The notes under the pieces are model-generated. The model searched no databases. It was not told where the DNA came from and saw only the letters and a program-made list of their open reading frames with translations. 64,000 nt of DNA from Sulfitobacter sp. SK012 (GTDB taxonomy: Bacteria; Pseudomonadota; Alphaproteobacteria; Rhodobacterales; Rhodobacteraceae): positions 4,092,001-4,156,000 of the forward strand of contig NZ_CP025804.1 of assembly GCF_003352085.1 (NCBI RefSeq), read 5' to 3'. Within the stretch, counting starts at the first letter, position 1, and each line of letters opens with the position of its first letter. A program made the position numbers and the translations under genes. Below are positions 26,687-35,843 of the stretch, piece by piece.

Positions 26687-28180
26687 TTAGGAGGCGTAGA
26701 GCAGCGCCCAGCGCTCAATCAGCGCCAATTGCAATGTCTTTGCCCGCCCGTTCCAGCTTCGGCTGCCGGGCGGGCGTTCTCGGTCCTCGCGCTTGATTGT
26801 CGCTCGGATGTCTTCGTCAGCGGCAAAGATGGCAAAAGCGAGCTCTGTGCCATCCTCGCCGGTAATATAGCCCGCGAGGGCAGATACAAAATTCAAAGTG
26901 CCGGTCTTGGCGACGACTTTGACAGGGTGATCGCGCACCGGGCGTCCTTTGGAATCGCGAAGTGCAACGGGCTTGAGTATCTCATGAAAATCGCTGCCTT
27001 GCATGGCGACCAATGCACAAACCATATCGGGTGCCGTGACCCGACTGGCGTCACCCAACCCCGAATGATCCACCAGCGCCGGAGACGCCATGCCCAGCGT
27101 CATCTTGGCCCATGCGTTCATTTCAGCCGCAGAAGCCTCTAGTGTCTCTATCCGGCCAATCCGCTTCTGGCTTGCAGCCATCCCCACTATTTCAGCGGTT
27201 AGGTTCGTGGAATACTTCAACATATCATGCAGGATGACCCGCAGTTCTTTGCTAAGGTGGCGCACCAACATAGTCGTTTCCGGCAGTGTATCGATCAATT
27301 CGGGCTTGCCCAGTTTGATGCCTTGCGCACCCGCCAGCACTGCAAAGACTTCGCCCGCATAAAGCCCCGGCTTGCGCACAGGTAACCAACGCGCTCCGGC
27401 CTTGCCCAGCGCACCCTTGGCCACGGTCCAGACGTCACGCGTGCCTGAATCGCTATAGGTAAAAATCGGCGTGCTGCGGTCTTTGACTGCCATGCTGGCC
27501 ATGTGGACCGCAGGACGCAGCCCATCTGACCGACCCTCCATCGTAACGGCATATCCGTTCGAGCCGCGCTTCCATTCAAAATGCACGCGGTTGAAATTCA
27601 GTGCGATACCCGAAATGCCAGGGTTGTACCCAACATGATCAGGCTGACCGGGGTCGATATCGCGCAAAGTTGGCAGCGCGCCATCATAAACCTTAATGCC
27701 ACCGCGGACAGCCGTGACCCCCGCCGTCTTGAGGGTCTGCGCCATCGAGGCCAGTCCGTTGGTATCTAGCGTCGGATCACCCCCACCGACAAGCAGAAGA
27801 TCACCCAGAATTTCGCCATCCTCGATGCCCCCCGTGAACATCAACCGTGTCGAAAAACGATGATCCTCGCCCAGTGTATCCAATGCATAAAGGGCGGTTA
27901 GCGCTTTGGCGACGCTGGCAGGCGGCTTGGCCAATGCGGCATCTTCGGCTTCAAGCGCCTTGCCACTGGCGGCCTCAACAACGGCAAAAGACACTTTGCC
28001 CTGCAACCGCGCACGGCCCAGGATTTCTTCTACGGTACGCGCCGTGCGCTTGCGCATTTTTGGATCGCGCGGCACCGGACGCAATGACGTCTCAGGTGGC
28101 GCAGCAATCGCAACGCGCGGCAGGACCACGCCCGCGAGGGTTGATCCAACAAAAACGCGCCGTGAGATGTTGCCTTTCAT
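26687..28180 (-). CDS. dacB: D-alanyl-D-alanine carboxypeptidase/endopeptidase (PBP4, S13 family)
   Basis: A periplasmic enzyme that trims or cuts peptidoglycan peptide bridges. 497 residues with a signal peptide (RRVFVGSTLAGVVLPRVAIA; an arginine pair suggests possible Tat export). Active-site motifs in order: PPASVAKAL (SxxK), KYSTNLTAE (SxN) and AKTGTLNF (KTG). The large insertion between SxxK and SxN is typical of S13 enzymes. Single gene, divergent from the DMT transporter. Confidence 0.92.
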   Translation of the reverse strand: MKGNISRRVFVGSTLAGVVLPRVAIAAPPETSLRPVPRDPKMRKRTARTVEEILGRARLQGKVSFAVVEAASGKALEAEDAALAKPPASVAKALTALYALDTLGEDHRFSTRLMFTGGIEDGEILGDLLLVGGGDPTLDTNGLASMAQTLKTAGVTAVRGGIKVYDGALPTLRDIDPGQPDHVGYNPGISGIALNFNRVHFEWKRGSNGYAVTMEGRSDGLRPAVHMASMAVKDRSTPIFTYSDSGTRDVWTVAKGALGKAGARWLPVRKPGLYAGEVFAVLAGAQGIKLGKPELIDTLPETTMLVRHLSKELRVILHDMLKYSTNLTAEIVGMAASQKRIGRIETLEASAAEMNAWAKMTLGMASPALVDHSGLGDASRVTAPDMVCALVAMQGSDFHEILKPVALRDSKGRPVRDHPVKVVAKTGTLNFVSALAGYITGEDGTELAFAIFAADEDIRATIKREDRERPPGSRSWNGRAKTLQLALIERWALLYAS

Positions 28181-28225
28181 AGACCAGAGTTAACCCAACC
28201 TGCGCGCCACCTTCAAGCCAAGCCT

Positions 28226-29092
28226 ATGACATTCCTTTTACTACATCGGCATGATAGCGCCTGTGCAATGCAACGCGTTGTTCTGATCATGTTTGTCGCC
28301 ATGTCTCTGGTCCCTGCTGGAGACAGCGCGGGGAAACTCTTGTCGAGCCAACTGGGCGTTGCACCGGCGTTCATCGCTTGGTCGCGATTCTTGATTGGTA
28401 CGCTTTTTGTGCTCCCGTTTTTGCCCAAAGGTTGCATCGCACTTTTTGCAAATTGGCGCATCTGGTTTCGCGCAGTTTTGCTGTCTTTCGGCATCACATC
28501 CATCCAGATCGCCCTACAGACCGAGATGATCGCAACCGTCTTTGCAGCGTTCTTTATCGGCCCCCTGATCAGTTTTGTCCTCGCTGCGATATTTCTACGC
28601 GAACCTGTCACACCTTTGCGCTCAATTCTGATCGCGTTTGGTTTCCTCGGCGTGCTGGTCGTCGTGCGACCTGGGATGGGTGCTTCTACAGGCCTGTTAT
28701 GGGCGGTGGCCGCGGGGTGCAGCTACGGCGCGTTTCTGACAACATCGCGCTGGCTCAACACACTTGGCTCTCCTATTGCGGTGGTGTTTTCACAACTCGC
28801 AATCAGCGCACTTCTGCTTGCCCCCTTCGGGCTGACACAACTGCCCCCGTTCACGGGCACAATTGCAGCGCTGACAATCACGTCGGCCTTTTGCTCGATG
28901 TTGGGAAATTTGTTGCTGCTTTATGCGTGTCAGCTGGTCCCTGCGACCCGTGTGGCCCCGTTGGTCTATTTTCAATTGGTTGCTGCCGTTGGGCTCGGCT
29001 GGGCCGTCTTTGGCGATCTACCCGACAGCTGGACCTGGATTGGTCTCAGCATCATCATCACGTCCGGCCTCGCCTCAACCCGACTCCGCTGA
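28226..29092 (+). CDS. EamA/DMT-family transporter
   Basis: An inner-membrane protein with about ten predicted transmembrane helices in two EamA repeats (residues ~15-145 and ~155-285), the drug/metabolite transporter superfamily. The substrate is not predictable. Two starts are possible: ATG 28226 or ATG 28268 ([14 protein letters not shown]); the latter gives a cleaner first helix. The 3' end overlaps nadD on the other strand by 18 bp. Confidence 0.85.
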   Translation: MTFLLLHRHDSACAMQRVVLIMFVAMSLVPAGDSAGKLLSSQLGVAPAFIAWSRFLIGTLFVLPFLPKGCIALFANWRIWFRAVLLSFGITSIQIALQTEMIATVFAAFFIGPLISFVLAAIFLREPVTPLRSILIAFGFLGVLVVVRPGMGASTGLLWAVAAGCSYGAFLTTSRWLNTLGSPIAVVFSQLAISALLLAPFGLTQLPPFTGTIAALTITSAFCSMLGNLLLLYACQLVPATRVAPLVYFQLVAAVGLGWAVFGDLPDSWTWIGLSIIITSGLASTRLR

Positions 29093-29686
29093 CCAATCTC
29101 CTGCCGCGCGAATAGCACTCGAAGATATGTCCACCATCGGCACGTTTACAAAACACCACGCCGGTGCATCTGCGCGCGCCAGAAGCTGACTAAACCGCCC
29201 CGGTATTCGGTAAGGTGCATAAAGCGACGCAGCCCGGCTCATCCGCGCTGAGATACGCTGCCCGGGGCGCGCCAAAACGCCGATGGGTACCGTTTCGGCG
29301 ATCTGCCGCCAGTCTTGCCACAGATGAAACTGGGCCAGATTATCTGCCCCCATCAACCAAACAAACTTCACTTGCGGGTATCTGCGTTGCAACGCGGCCA
29401 ATGTTTGTGCCGTATAACGCGTGCCCAGATGGGTTTCGATGTCTGTCACCGTCACGCGGGGGTGTCGCATAACCTCCCGAGCACGCGCCAATCGCGCAGG
29501 CAACGGTGCTGGTCCGAGCTTCTTCAGGGGATTGCCCGGGCTCACCAGCCACCAGACCTTATCCAGGCCAAACCGCTTAAGCGCCTCACGGGTGATATGC
29601 GCGTGACCCGCGTGCGCAGGGTCAAACGATCCACCCAAAAGACCAATCACTTGGCCGGGGTGCGCAAAGGGAAAGTGATGGCGCAA
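29075..29686 (-). CDS. nadD: Nicotinate-nucleotide adenylyltransferase
   Basis: Converts nicotinate mononucleotide to deamido-NAD with ATP, the penultimate step of NAD synthesis; the last enzyme, NadE, is encoded at 61938-63596. About 203 residues. Motifs: [14 protein letters not shown] (nucleotidyltransferase GGSFDP-x-H-x-GH) and [14 protein letters not shown], with DISSSAIRA near the C terminus. The start is uncertain: the frame opens at TTG 29686, which lies inside the terminator of the upstream transporter gene; GTG 29650 ([11 protein letters not shown]) is an alternative. Confidence 0.93.
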   Translation of the reverse strand: MRHHFPFAHPGQVIGLLGGSFDPAHAGHAHITREALKRFGLDKVWWLVSPGNPLKKLGPAPLPARLARAREVMRHPRVTVTDIETHLGTRYTAQTLAALQRRYPQVKFVWLMGADNLAQFHLWQDWRQIAETVPIGVLARPGQRISARMSRAASLYAPYRIPGRFSQLLARADAPAWCFVNVPMVDISSSAIRAAGDWSAESG

Positions 29687-29721
29687 AAAAACGGCCCCCG
29701 AAATCTAATCCGGGGGCCGTT
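29685..29721 (-). terminator. Rho-independent terminator of the AGCS transporter gene
   Basis: Minus strand: a GC-rich stem of about 11 bp (AACGGCCCCCG with CGGGGGCCGTT), a 9-nt loop, then seven T residues. It lies 34 bp after the transporter stop and overlaps the presumed nadD start. Confidence 0.85.
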
Positions 29722-29754
29722 AGGGCGCCTTGCGGCACCTGTGTCAACCAAAGC

Positions 29755-31308
29755 TCAGTGACCGTGCTTGACGATCTCACCTGATTTCAGGCGCGCGAAG
29801 TAGCTGATCATCTCAGCCTTTACGATCGGCATCAGAACGTAGAGCGCCGAAATGTTCACCACAGCCATCGCAAAGATCGCAGCATCGGAGAAGTCGATAA
29901 CCGGACCAAGGCTTGCTGCCGCACCGATCACGATGAAGATGCAAAAGATAACCTTGAACACAAGTTCGGTCGTCTTGCCTTCACCAAACAGGTACGTCCA
30001 TGCCTTCAGTCCATAGTAGGACCAGCTGATCATGGTCGAGAAAGCAAACAGAACCACTGCAATCGCCAGTACGAATGGGAACCAGCTAAAGCCTGTCGCA
30101 AACGCCGCCGAAGTCAGTGACACACCGGAGTTACCATCCACTGTTGCAATCGCGGTACCCGCTTCATTCAACATGTAATTGCCCGTTGCCGGATCAATAA
30201 TCAGCTGACCTGAAATGGTGATGACCAATGCTGTCATGGTACAGATCACGACAGTATCGATGAAGGGCTCCAGCAAGGAAACCACACCTTCTGTGATAGG
30301 CTCTTTGGTCTTGACCGCAGAGTGCGCGATCGCCGCAGAACCAACACCAGCCTCGTTAGAGAATGCAGCCCGCTTAAAGCCTTGGATCAAAGCGCCAACA
30401 AAGCCGCCTGCAACCCCAAGACCGGTAAACGCACCGGCAAAGATTTGACCAAAGGCCCAACCAATCTGATCATAGTTGACCAGCAGAACCACCAGCGCCG
30501 CTGCTACGTAAAGGATGCCCATGAATGGCACGACCTTTTCAGTAACCTGCGCAATGGATTTGATACCGCCAACGATCACAGCAAAAACCACACCAGCAAA
30601 GATGATGCCCGTGATCCAGCCAGGATAGTCGCCTACGATGCCAGAGATTTGCGCATGTGCTTGGTTGGCTTGGAACATGTTCCCGCCGCCCAACGCACCA
30701 AGGATACAGAAGATCGAGAACAAGACCGCAAGGAACTTGCCACCCGGTGCGCCGCGCTCAGCAAAACCCTTTGAAATGTAATACATCGGGCCACCAGAGA
30801 CCGATCCATCAGCATATTCATTCCGGTACTTCACGCCCAGCGTACATTCAGTGAACTTAGACGCCATGCCCAGAAGGCCCGCAGCTATCATCCAGAACGT
30901 CGCACCCGGCCCACCGATGCCTACAGCAACAGCCACGCCGGCAATGTTACCAAGTCCGACAGTTCCCGAAAGTGCTGTCGCAAGGGCCTGAAAGTGACTG
31001 ACCTCGCCCGCATCATTGGGATCGGAATAATCGCCTTTTACGAGGCTAATCGCATGACCAAACGCCTTGATCTGGATGAAACCAAAGTAGATCGTAAAGA
31101 TCGACGCGCCGATCACCAACCACATCACAATCCAAGGAAAGGATGTGCCGGGGATTGGAGCGAAAATCAGGCTTACAAACCAGCCCGTCGAGCTGGCAAA
31201 TATGCTGTTGATCTTTTCGTCCATGCTGCCCGCTTCCTGAGCGGCGGCAAGTGTCGGTAGGCTCAGCGTCGCTGCTGCAGCCAGAACCGGATTGAGAAAA
31301 TTCTTCAT
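29755..31308 (-). CDS. Alanine/glycine:cation symporter (AGCS family)
   Basis: An inner-membrane Na+/H+-coupled importer of alanine or glycine. 517 residues with a signal-like first segment and about 11 predicted helices. Family motifs: GTVGLGNIAGVAVAVGIGGPG (substrate-binding region), MYYISKGFAERG and ANQAHAQ. It is followed directly by a terminator, and preceded 17 bp upstream by a universal stress protein gene on the same strand, so the two are likely co-transcribed. Confidence 0.93.
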   Translation of the reverse strand: MKNFLNPVLAAAATLSLPTLAAAQEAGSMDEKINSIFASSTGWFVSLIFAPIPGTSFPWIVMWLVIGASIFTIYFGFIQIKAFGHAISLVKGDYSDPNDAGEVSHFQALATALSGTVGLGNIAGVAVAVGIGGPGATFWMIAAGLLGMASKFTECTLGVKYRNEYADGSVSGGPMYYISKGFAERGAPGGKFLAVLFSIFCILGALGGGNMFQANQAHAQISGIVGDYPGWITGIIFAGVVFAVIVGGIKSIAQVTEKVVPFMGILYVAAALVVLLVNYDQIGWAFGQIFAGAFTGLGVAGGFVGALIQGFKRAAFSNEAGVGSAAIAHSAVKTKEPITEGVVSLLEPFIDTVVICTMTALVITISGQLIIDPATGNYMLNEAGTAIATVDGNSGVSLTSAAFATGFSWFPFVLAIAVVLFAFSTMISWSYYGLKAWTYLFGEGKTTELVFKVIFCIFIVIGAAASLGPVIDFSDAAIFAMAVVNISALYVLMPIVKAEMISYFARLKSGEIVKHGH

Positions 31309-31325
31309 CGGTATGCCCCTTCAGG

Positions 31326-31766
31326 TTATGGAATGATTGTGACAGGCACGGATGCCGTGGCGACAAGACGACCCGACACACCACCGAAAAGGCGCTCTTT
31401 CAGCCCCCGTGCGCCGACCCGGCCCACAACGATCTGACTGGCACCATGCTGCTTAGCAAGGTCTTCTAAAGTATCGGCAACATCGCCGTGGCGTACGATA
31501 CCAACAACGTCAAAGCCTTCTTTTTTAGCCGCCGCGACCGCGGGATCCAGAACGCGTTCGTTTACGGTCTGCAGCTCTTCTTCGCGGCGCTTATGGCGCA
31601 TTTCGTTCTCTTCAGGTGTCTGAAAGCTGAACGGTGACCATTCGATCACGTAGCACAGCGCAATAGCGCAGTCCCCGATCCGCGTGGCCTGTTCCTTGGC
31701 ATAGGTGAGCGCTCGTGCGCCTGCCTCTGACCCATCCAGACCCACAATGATTGTGGTTTTTGTCAT
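31326..31766 (-). CDS. Universal stress protein (UspA family)
   Basis: A 146-residue cytoplasmic protein with the USP fold: TTIIVGLDGSEAGARALTYA at the start and the ATP-binding-type motif VGRVGARGLKERLFGGVSG-RL near the end (G-x2-G-x9-G-S/T variant). It precedes the AGCS transporter by 17 bp; USP-transporter pairs are frequent in marine alphaproteobacteria and may link transport to energy state (inference). The 225 bp upstream are AT-rich and without a gene. Confidence 0.88.
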   Translation of the reverse strand: MTKTTIIVGLDGSEAGARALTYAKEQATRIGDCAIALCYVIEWSPFSFQTPEENEMRHKRREEELQTVNERVLDPAVAAAKKEGFDVVGIVRHGDVADTLEDLAKQHGASQIVVGRVGARGLKERLFGGVSGRLVATASVPVTIIP

Positions 31767-31991
31767 GTCGATGTCCCTGTTAATTATCTCGTGCCTTTCG
31801 ACTGCACCTAATTAAAGAGGATCGCTGAACGCTCTCCCCTTCGCAAGTCTAACAAATTCCAGAAAGTCTAATTAACCGAATGCTCGATATATAACAGTCA
31901 TCTGAACTGCAATTCAAAGAAATGGCAGCCTTATCGGATATCTATTTTTGATTCAGTGGATGGCCCTGCGTCAATTTGACCACCTTGGGTG

Positions 31992-33020
31992 CTATCGATC
32001 GGACTCAATCACGATTTCTGGCAAGCGCTCGAGTGGATAATTTGACTGCAACACCCAAACGCCGTCCTCATCCGCTTCTAGGGGGCGCAATGTACCGCCG
32101 GGAAAGGCGCGGGTGCGCAATGCCAGCACGATATCTGACAGCACGGCAGGATTATTGCGAAGGTACGAATGGCTGTCAGCTCTACCGGCTCCCTCTACGC
32201 GGATAAACTGAATCAGATCTTCTTTAGCCAGTCGGGCAATTTCGACACGGCTAAAGTCATCTTGGCGCAGCGCTCCAATGCGCGGCGTTTTGGTCAGGAA
32301 CGATGACACGCGAATGGCAGTATCATCCGGGTTCACATAAACATTCACCTGCTCAAACGCCTCTGAGAACCGCTCAGAAAGCAAGCGTTGGCGTACAATC
32401 CCGGTATCCAGATCAGCAGCCGCCAAAATCAAAGTGCCCGTCTTCAACCCCAGCTTTGGGTTCACACCCCGACCGCGCTGAAAGATGATCAACTCACGCA
32501 ACGCCTGTGTCATCACGTCTGTGCCGCGCGAATGCGCAACGATATCAATGTCTTCGACTTCTGGCATTGCAGCTAGCATGCGCAGGAATTCTTTGGCGTG
32601 AAAGACGCTGAAATCTCCCGCGGCGCGGTCTCGGAAATAGCCCAGCGGCCCGCGATTACCCGCCGGCCAACTGAACGAAATCGGGATAGAGCGACGGCCG
32701 GTAAAGTGCCACAGGTTCGCCAATGTGGTTAAACTGTCGTCAAATTCATTTCGAACGCCGTGCACGTAAACCAAAATACGTCCATGACCGGTGTGCTTGA
32801 TTTGTGCGCGCACTTCATCTTGGAACGCTACGGTCTGCGCCTCATAAGATTGCTCGGCTACGGTTTCGACCCGCAATCCCCCATCCAGGCGCGTGGCCGC
32901 GAGAGGTGCGGGATCAAATCGTACGAACTCTTCGACGCCAATGACATCCAACCGCGACAAACGCCCACCTCGGTCCACATGGGTCCGCGCCACTAGATCG
33001 TCCCAGTCTTCAGCCCCGAA
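31992..33020 (-). pseudogene. Alpha/beta-hydrolase (DUF900) lipoprotein, C-terminal part, split by insertion sequences
   Basis: Holds the catalytic domain of a DUF900-type hydrolase: oxyanion/HG motif VYVHGVRNEFDDS, nucleophile motif DIVAHSRGTDV, and VNVYVNPDDTAIRVS. The original protein begins at 36099 and is broken after codon 86. The first native codon here is TTC at 33018-33020. Joining GTC-CAA (35845-35847, then 35844 plus 34493-34492) to TTC-GGG restores an in-frame K-V-Q-F-G-A-E-D-W. An ATG in the insertion (33044) could give a cytoplasmic fragment, but the lipoprotein signal is lost. Confidence 0.85.
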
Positions 33021-34491
33021 CCTGATGGGGTCGTCTAATCGCATAGTGTTTTGCAAGCACTTTTTCCCATAACCCAGCAATCGCGGTACCTTTTCGGGCT
33101 CCTACGTAGATTGGCAAAGCTGGTCTTGCACTTTGCTCCTGAGGGTCGAGATCTCGTATGCCGGGTGCAGGGTCGTCTTCGCGGTCGACATATAGCCGCC
33201 GCATGATGGGTTTAGCAGGTGGAGCTTCCAATGTGGATGACGCACTCAACAGTGAATGCCGGTGCAGCCCATCAAACGGAATTACTCAACCCACGTCCCG
33301 GCAGGGACGTCTCGCCGCGCTCAGGATGTCGAGCGCAAGAGGGTGTTTAGAGGCTTAATGGTTGAGCAATCGGATTGAACGCTGATCCGGTTTTCAGCAT
33401 CGCATGCATTGTGACTGCCAATTTGCGTGCCAATGCGACTGCTGCGCGTTTCGTGCCAACACGTTCCTTAAGCTTGAGCGCCCATGTTCGCAGATCACTT
33501 TGCATCTTTGACCGGGTTAGGATGACGAGTGCGGCCTCGTAAAGGAGCCCTCTGAGATGTCGATCTCCGCGGCGAGATACCCTGCCGCTGTAATCAACCT
33601 CCCCAGATTGGTATCGTCGGCTGGTCAGTCCGAGCCAGGCCCCGACAGCGCGTGAGTTTTTGAAGTTACCCGGATCTTCAATAGCTGTCGCATAGGACGT
33701 GGCTGTAATTGCACCCACTCCAGGGATGGTCATGAGAAGTCGACAGGCGTGGCTTTTGCGCGCCACCGCGAGCAGCAGTTTTGTAAGATCCGCTGCGCGC
33801 ATCCGCATGTCGTGCCAAGCATTCAACAGTGGCAATAGAATGTTGGAGAGCTCGGTCTGATCCACCAGAAGTCTACGAACATTTGCGTCAAAGCTGCGTC
33901 CTTTGCCCGAAGGCACAATCAATCCGAACGTCTTCATGAGCCCACGGATTTGGTTTGACAATTCGACTGTGATCCTGACCAGTCGAGTTCGCGCAGCTAT
34001 CAGTGAACGAGCAAGCATACTGTCATAACCTTTCACGCGAACCTCTCGATAAAAACCGACCTCAGCTAACTGAGCCAGACCATCTGCATCATTTGCATCC
34101 GTTTTGTTCGCCGCCATGTCGAGCGCCGCCTTAGCGTGGCGTGCATCGATACAAATAGCAGGCAGTCCCTCTTCCTTCAAAGCATGATAAAACCACACTG
34201 ACAGCGGACCAGTTTCGAAAATCACCCGCACGACGCCGGGTGCGCGCTTTCTAACAATTTGCGCAATTCGCGCTGGATCTGAATTGCATTTCCCTCGCCA
34301 AACGCGCGCACCTGCGCGCCGAATGGAAATCGCAGTCTCTTTCATTGATACGTCGAGTCCGATATAATCGGCCATGGCTGTTCTCCAATGATGCTTGGGC
34401 CAGACACCTCGTCATGAGCCCGTATTTTCATCTTATCGGGGAACAACCACCATCAACTTCTTTTGAAGTTTCATGGCGACTCATCCCGCGA
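33021..34491 (-). mobile_element. IS110-family element (IS110 group)
   Basis: The ends are defined by the interrupted hydrolase: native sequence stops at 33020 and resumes at 34492. The length is about 1.47 kb with no clear terminal inverted repeats or target duplication, as expected for IS110 elements. Noncoding parts: ~116 bp before the transposase and ~326 bp after it. The latter includes a 7-bp hairpin (ACGTCCC/GGGACGT, 33293-33310) and an unrecognised 79-codon frame. Confidence 0.7.
33347..34375 (-). CDS. IS110-family transposase
   Basis: A 342-residue RNA-guided DEDD-type recombinase. The N-terminal RuvC-like domain has YIGLDVSMKETAISI, VIFETGPLS and KTDANDADGLAQLA, supplying the D-E-D-D residues. 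The C-terminal Tnp_20 domain has MTIPGVGAITATSYATAI and KNSRAVGAWLGLT; the catalytic serine lies in this region (RYQSGEVDYSG is conserved nearby). Full length and apparently intact. It faces away from the IS1111-type transposase at 34581. Confidence 0.92.
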   Translation of the reverse strand: MADYIGLDVSMKETAISIRRAGARVWRGKCNSDPARIAQIVRKRAPGVVRVIFETGPLSVWFYHALKEEGLPAICIDARHAKAALDMAANKTDANDADGLAQLAEVGFYREVRVKGYDSMLARSLIAARTRLVRITVELSNQIRGLMKTFGLIVPSGKGRSFDANVRRLLVDQTELSNILLPLLNAWHDMRMRAADLTKLLLAVARKSHACRLLMTIPGVGAITATSYATAIEDPGNFKNSRAVGAWLGLTSRRYQSGEVDYSGRVSRRGDRHLRGLLYEAALVILTRSKMQSDLRTWALKLKERVGTKRAAVALARKLAVTMHAMLKTGSAFNPIAQPLSL

Positions 34492-34500
34492 TTACACCAT

Positions 34501-34515
34501 GTGGATGGCTCTTGC
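34501..34515 (+). repeat. Left subterminal inverted repeat of the IS1111-type element
   Basis: GTGGATGGCTCTTGC. It matches the reverse complement of 35826-35840 at 14 of 15 positions. Confidence 0.85.
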
Positions 34516-34580
34516 TCCAACCGGCGTCGCAATGCGCCATACTGTAGATGTCCATATCTGCTTATAGGAGGAGCCACCCA

Positions 34581-35600
34581 ATGCGAGTTACCACAATCGG
34601 CCTTGATCTGGCCAAGAACATTTTCCAAGTTCACGGGATCACGAAAGACGACGAGGTCGCCTTCAACCGGCCTTTGAGACGGGCACAATTGTTGCCGTTC
34701 TTCTCCAAGATCGAACCTTGCCTGATTGGCATGGAAGCTTGTAGCAGCGCGCATCATTGGGCACGCGAGCTGACGAAGTTTGGCCATGACGTTCGGTTGA
34801 TCCCACCGATTTATGTGAAACCATACGTGAAGCGCGGCAAGTCCGATGCCATTGATGCGGAAGCCATTTGTGAGGCCGTTACCCGTCCTACAATGCGGTT
34901 TGTGGCAATAAAAACCGTTGAGCAACAAGCTTTGTTGTCACTCCATCGCGCACGAGCTCTGCTTGTCCGCCAACGCACGCAGCTGATCAATGGCTTGCGT
35001 GGTATGGTCGCTGAGTTTGGGGTTTACATTGCGAGGGGCCTCGCCCAGGTCATCGGATTTGCGGAGGATATTTTAGCAGGCGAAGTGCTTGACCTGCCCG
35101 CGATTGCCAATGAGGTGATCCATAACCTTTGCGAACATCTCATGGCATTACATTTACGGCTCCGCTGGTATGAAGACCGGCTGAAGCTTGTCGCCAAGGA
35201 AGATGCGCGGGTCCGTTTGTTGCGCACCATACCAGGCGTCGGCGCTGTGACCGCCTCGGCAATCATCGCCAGCATTGGGGATGGTCATCAGTTCAGCAAT
35301 GGCCGCGAGTTTGCAGCATGGCTCGGTCTGACGCCTGCGAACAAATCCAGCGGCGGCAAAGAGAAGCTCGGTCGCATTACAAAAATGGGCGATCAATACT
35401 TACGATCATTGTTGGTCGTTGGCATGACATCGCTTGTCCGACAGACCAAATCGCACCCAGAGCGCGCAAGTAAATGGCTGGTATCGCTGCTGGAACGAAA
35501 ACCCGCGCGCTTGGCAACTGTCGCTATGGCCAACAAGACTGCTCGGATCGTCTGGGCCGTTCTCACCCGCAACCAACCTTATACACCGCACACGGCCTAA
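34581..35600 (+). CDS. IS1111-type transposase
   Basis: A 339-residue IS110-family recombinase of the IS1111 subgroup. N-terminal DEDD domain: TTIGLDLAKNIFQVHG, LIGMEACSSAHHWAREL and KSDAIDAEAICEAV. C-terminal domain: LRTIPGVGAVTASAIIASIG, FAAWLGLTPANKSSGGKEKLG with the conserved serines, and ITKMGDQYLRSLLV. The ATG at 34581 follows GGAGGAGCC; an upstream in-frame ATG (34548) is less likely. Intact. Confidence 0.92.
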   Translation: MRVTTIGLDLAKNIFQVHGITKDDEVAFNRPLRRAQLLPFFSKIEPCLIGMEACSSAHHWARELTKFGHDVRLIPPIYVKPYVKRGKSDAIDAEAICEAVTRPTMRFVAIKTVEQQALLSLHRARALLVRQRTQLINGLRGMVAEFGVYIARGLAQVIGFAEDILAGEVLDLPAIANEVIHNLCEHLMALHLRLRWYEDRLKLVAKEDARVRLLRTIPGVGAVTASAIIASIGDGHQFSNGREFAAWLGLTPANKSSGGKEKLGRITKMGDQYLRSLLVVGMTSLVRQTKSHPERASKWLVSLLERKPARLATVAMANKTARIVWAVLTRNQPYTPHTA

Positions 35601-35603
35601 AAG

Positions 35604-35825
35604 GAAAAAGAACAAAGAGTTAGCAAGACCCGCGAGATGATGGTGCATAAGTCTGCCGCCAAAACCAGGACACCCCGTCGAAGGTCCCGGGCGTCATAGC
35701 CCGCTAAGCTGTAAGGGACTTGGTTTGCGGAACCCATCAGGGCCAGCGGTCAAAACCGCGCAAACAGGCCGGACACATGACTGCTTCTGACAAATGCACA
35801 AATCTGATCAAAAATGTCTTGCTAT
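35604..35825 (+). ncRNA. Candidate seekRNA (guide RNA) of the IS1111-type element
   Basis: The ~220-nt region between transposase stop and right repeat, where IS1111 elements encode their guide RNA. It contains nested stems (GTCCC/GGGAC at 35684-35688 and 35715-35719, GGGC/GCCC at 35689-35692 and 35699-35702) and a hairpin GCGGT/ACCGC (35746-35759). CGAAGGTCC at 35679-35687 is the exact reverse complement of the first nine bases of the right target flank (35844-35852). CCCGCGA at 35630-35636 equals bases close to the left end (34485-34491). The arrangement of a same-strand left guide followed by a complementary right guide fits the bridge-RNA model; transcription is not shown. Confidence 0.5.
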
Positions 35826-35840
35826 GCAGGAGCCATCCAC
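35826..35840 (-). repeat. Right subterminal inverted repeat of the IS1111-type element
   Basis: Minus strand reads GTGGATGGCTCCTGC, the partner of the repeat at 34501-34515. Confidence 0.85.
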
Positions 35841-35843
35841 ACA

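Larger units (their letters stand above)
34494..35843 (+). mobile_element. IS1111-type IS110-family element
   Basis: About 1.35 kb. Subterminal inverted repeats GTGGATGGCTCYTGC lie at 34501-34515 and 35826-35840. With 7 bp outside on the left and 3 bp on the right, the usual IS1111 geometry, the element is 34494-35843. The right flank is the interrupted hydrolase; the left flank is two hydrolase bases and then the IS110 element. So the two IS elements are adjacent within one gene. Confidence 0.8.

Noticed and set aside
33010..33249. 79-codon frame as the true start of the hydrolase
   Set aside because: It is in a different frame from the hydrolase and lies in inserted DNA; the real N terminus is at 36099.
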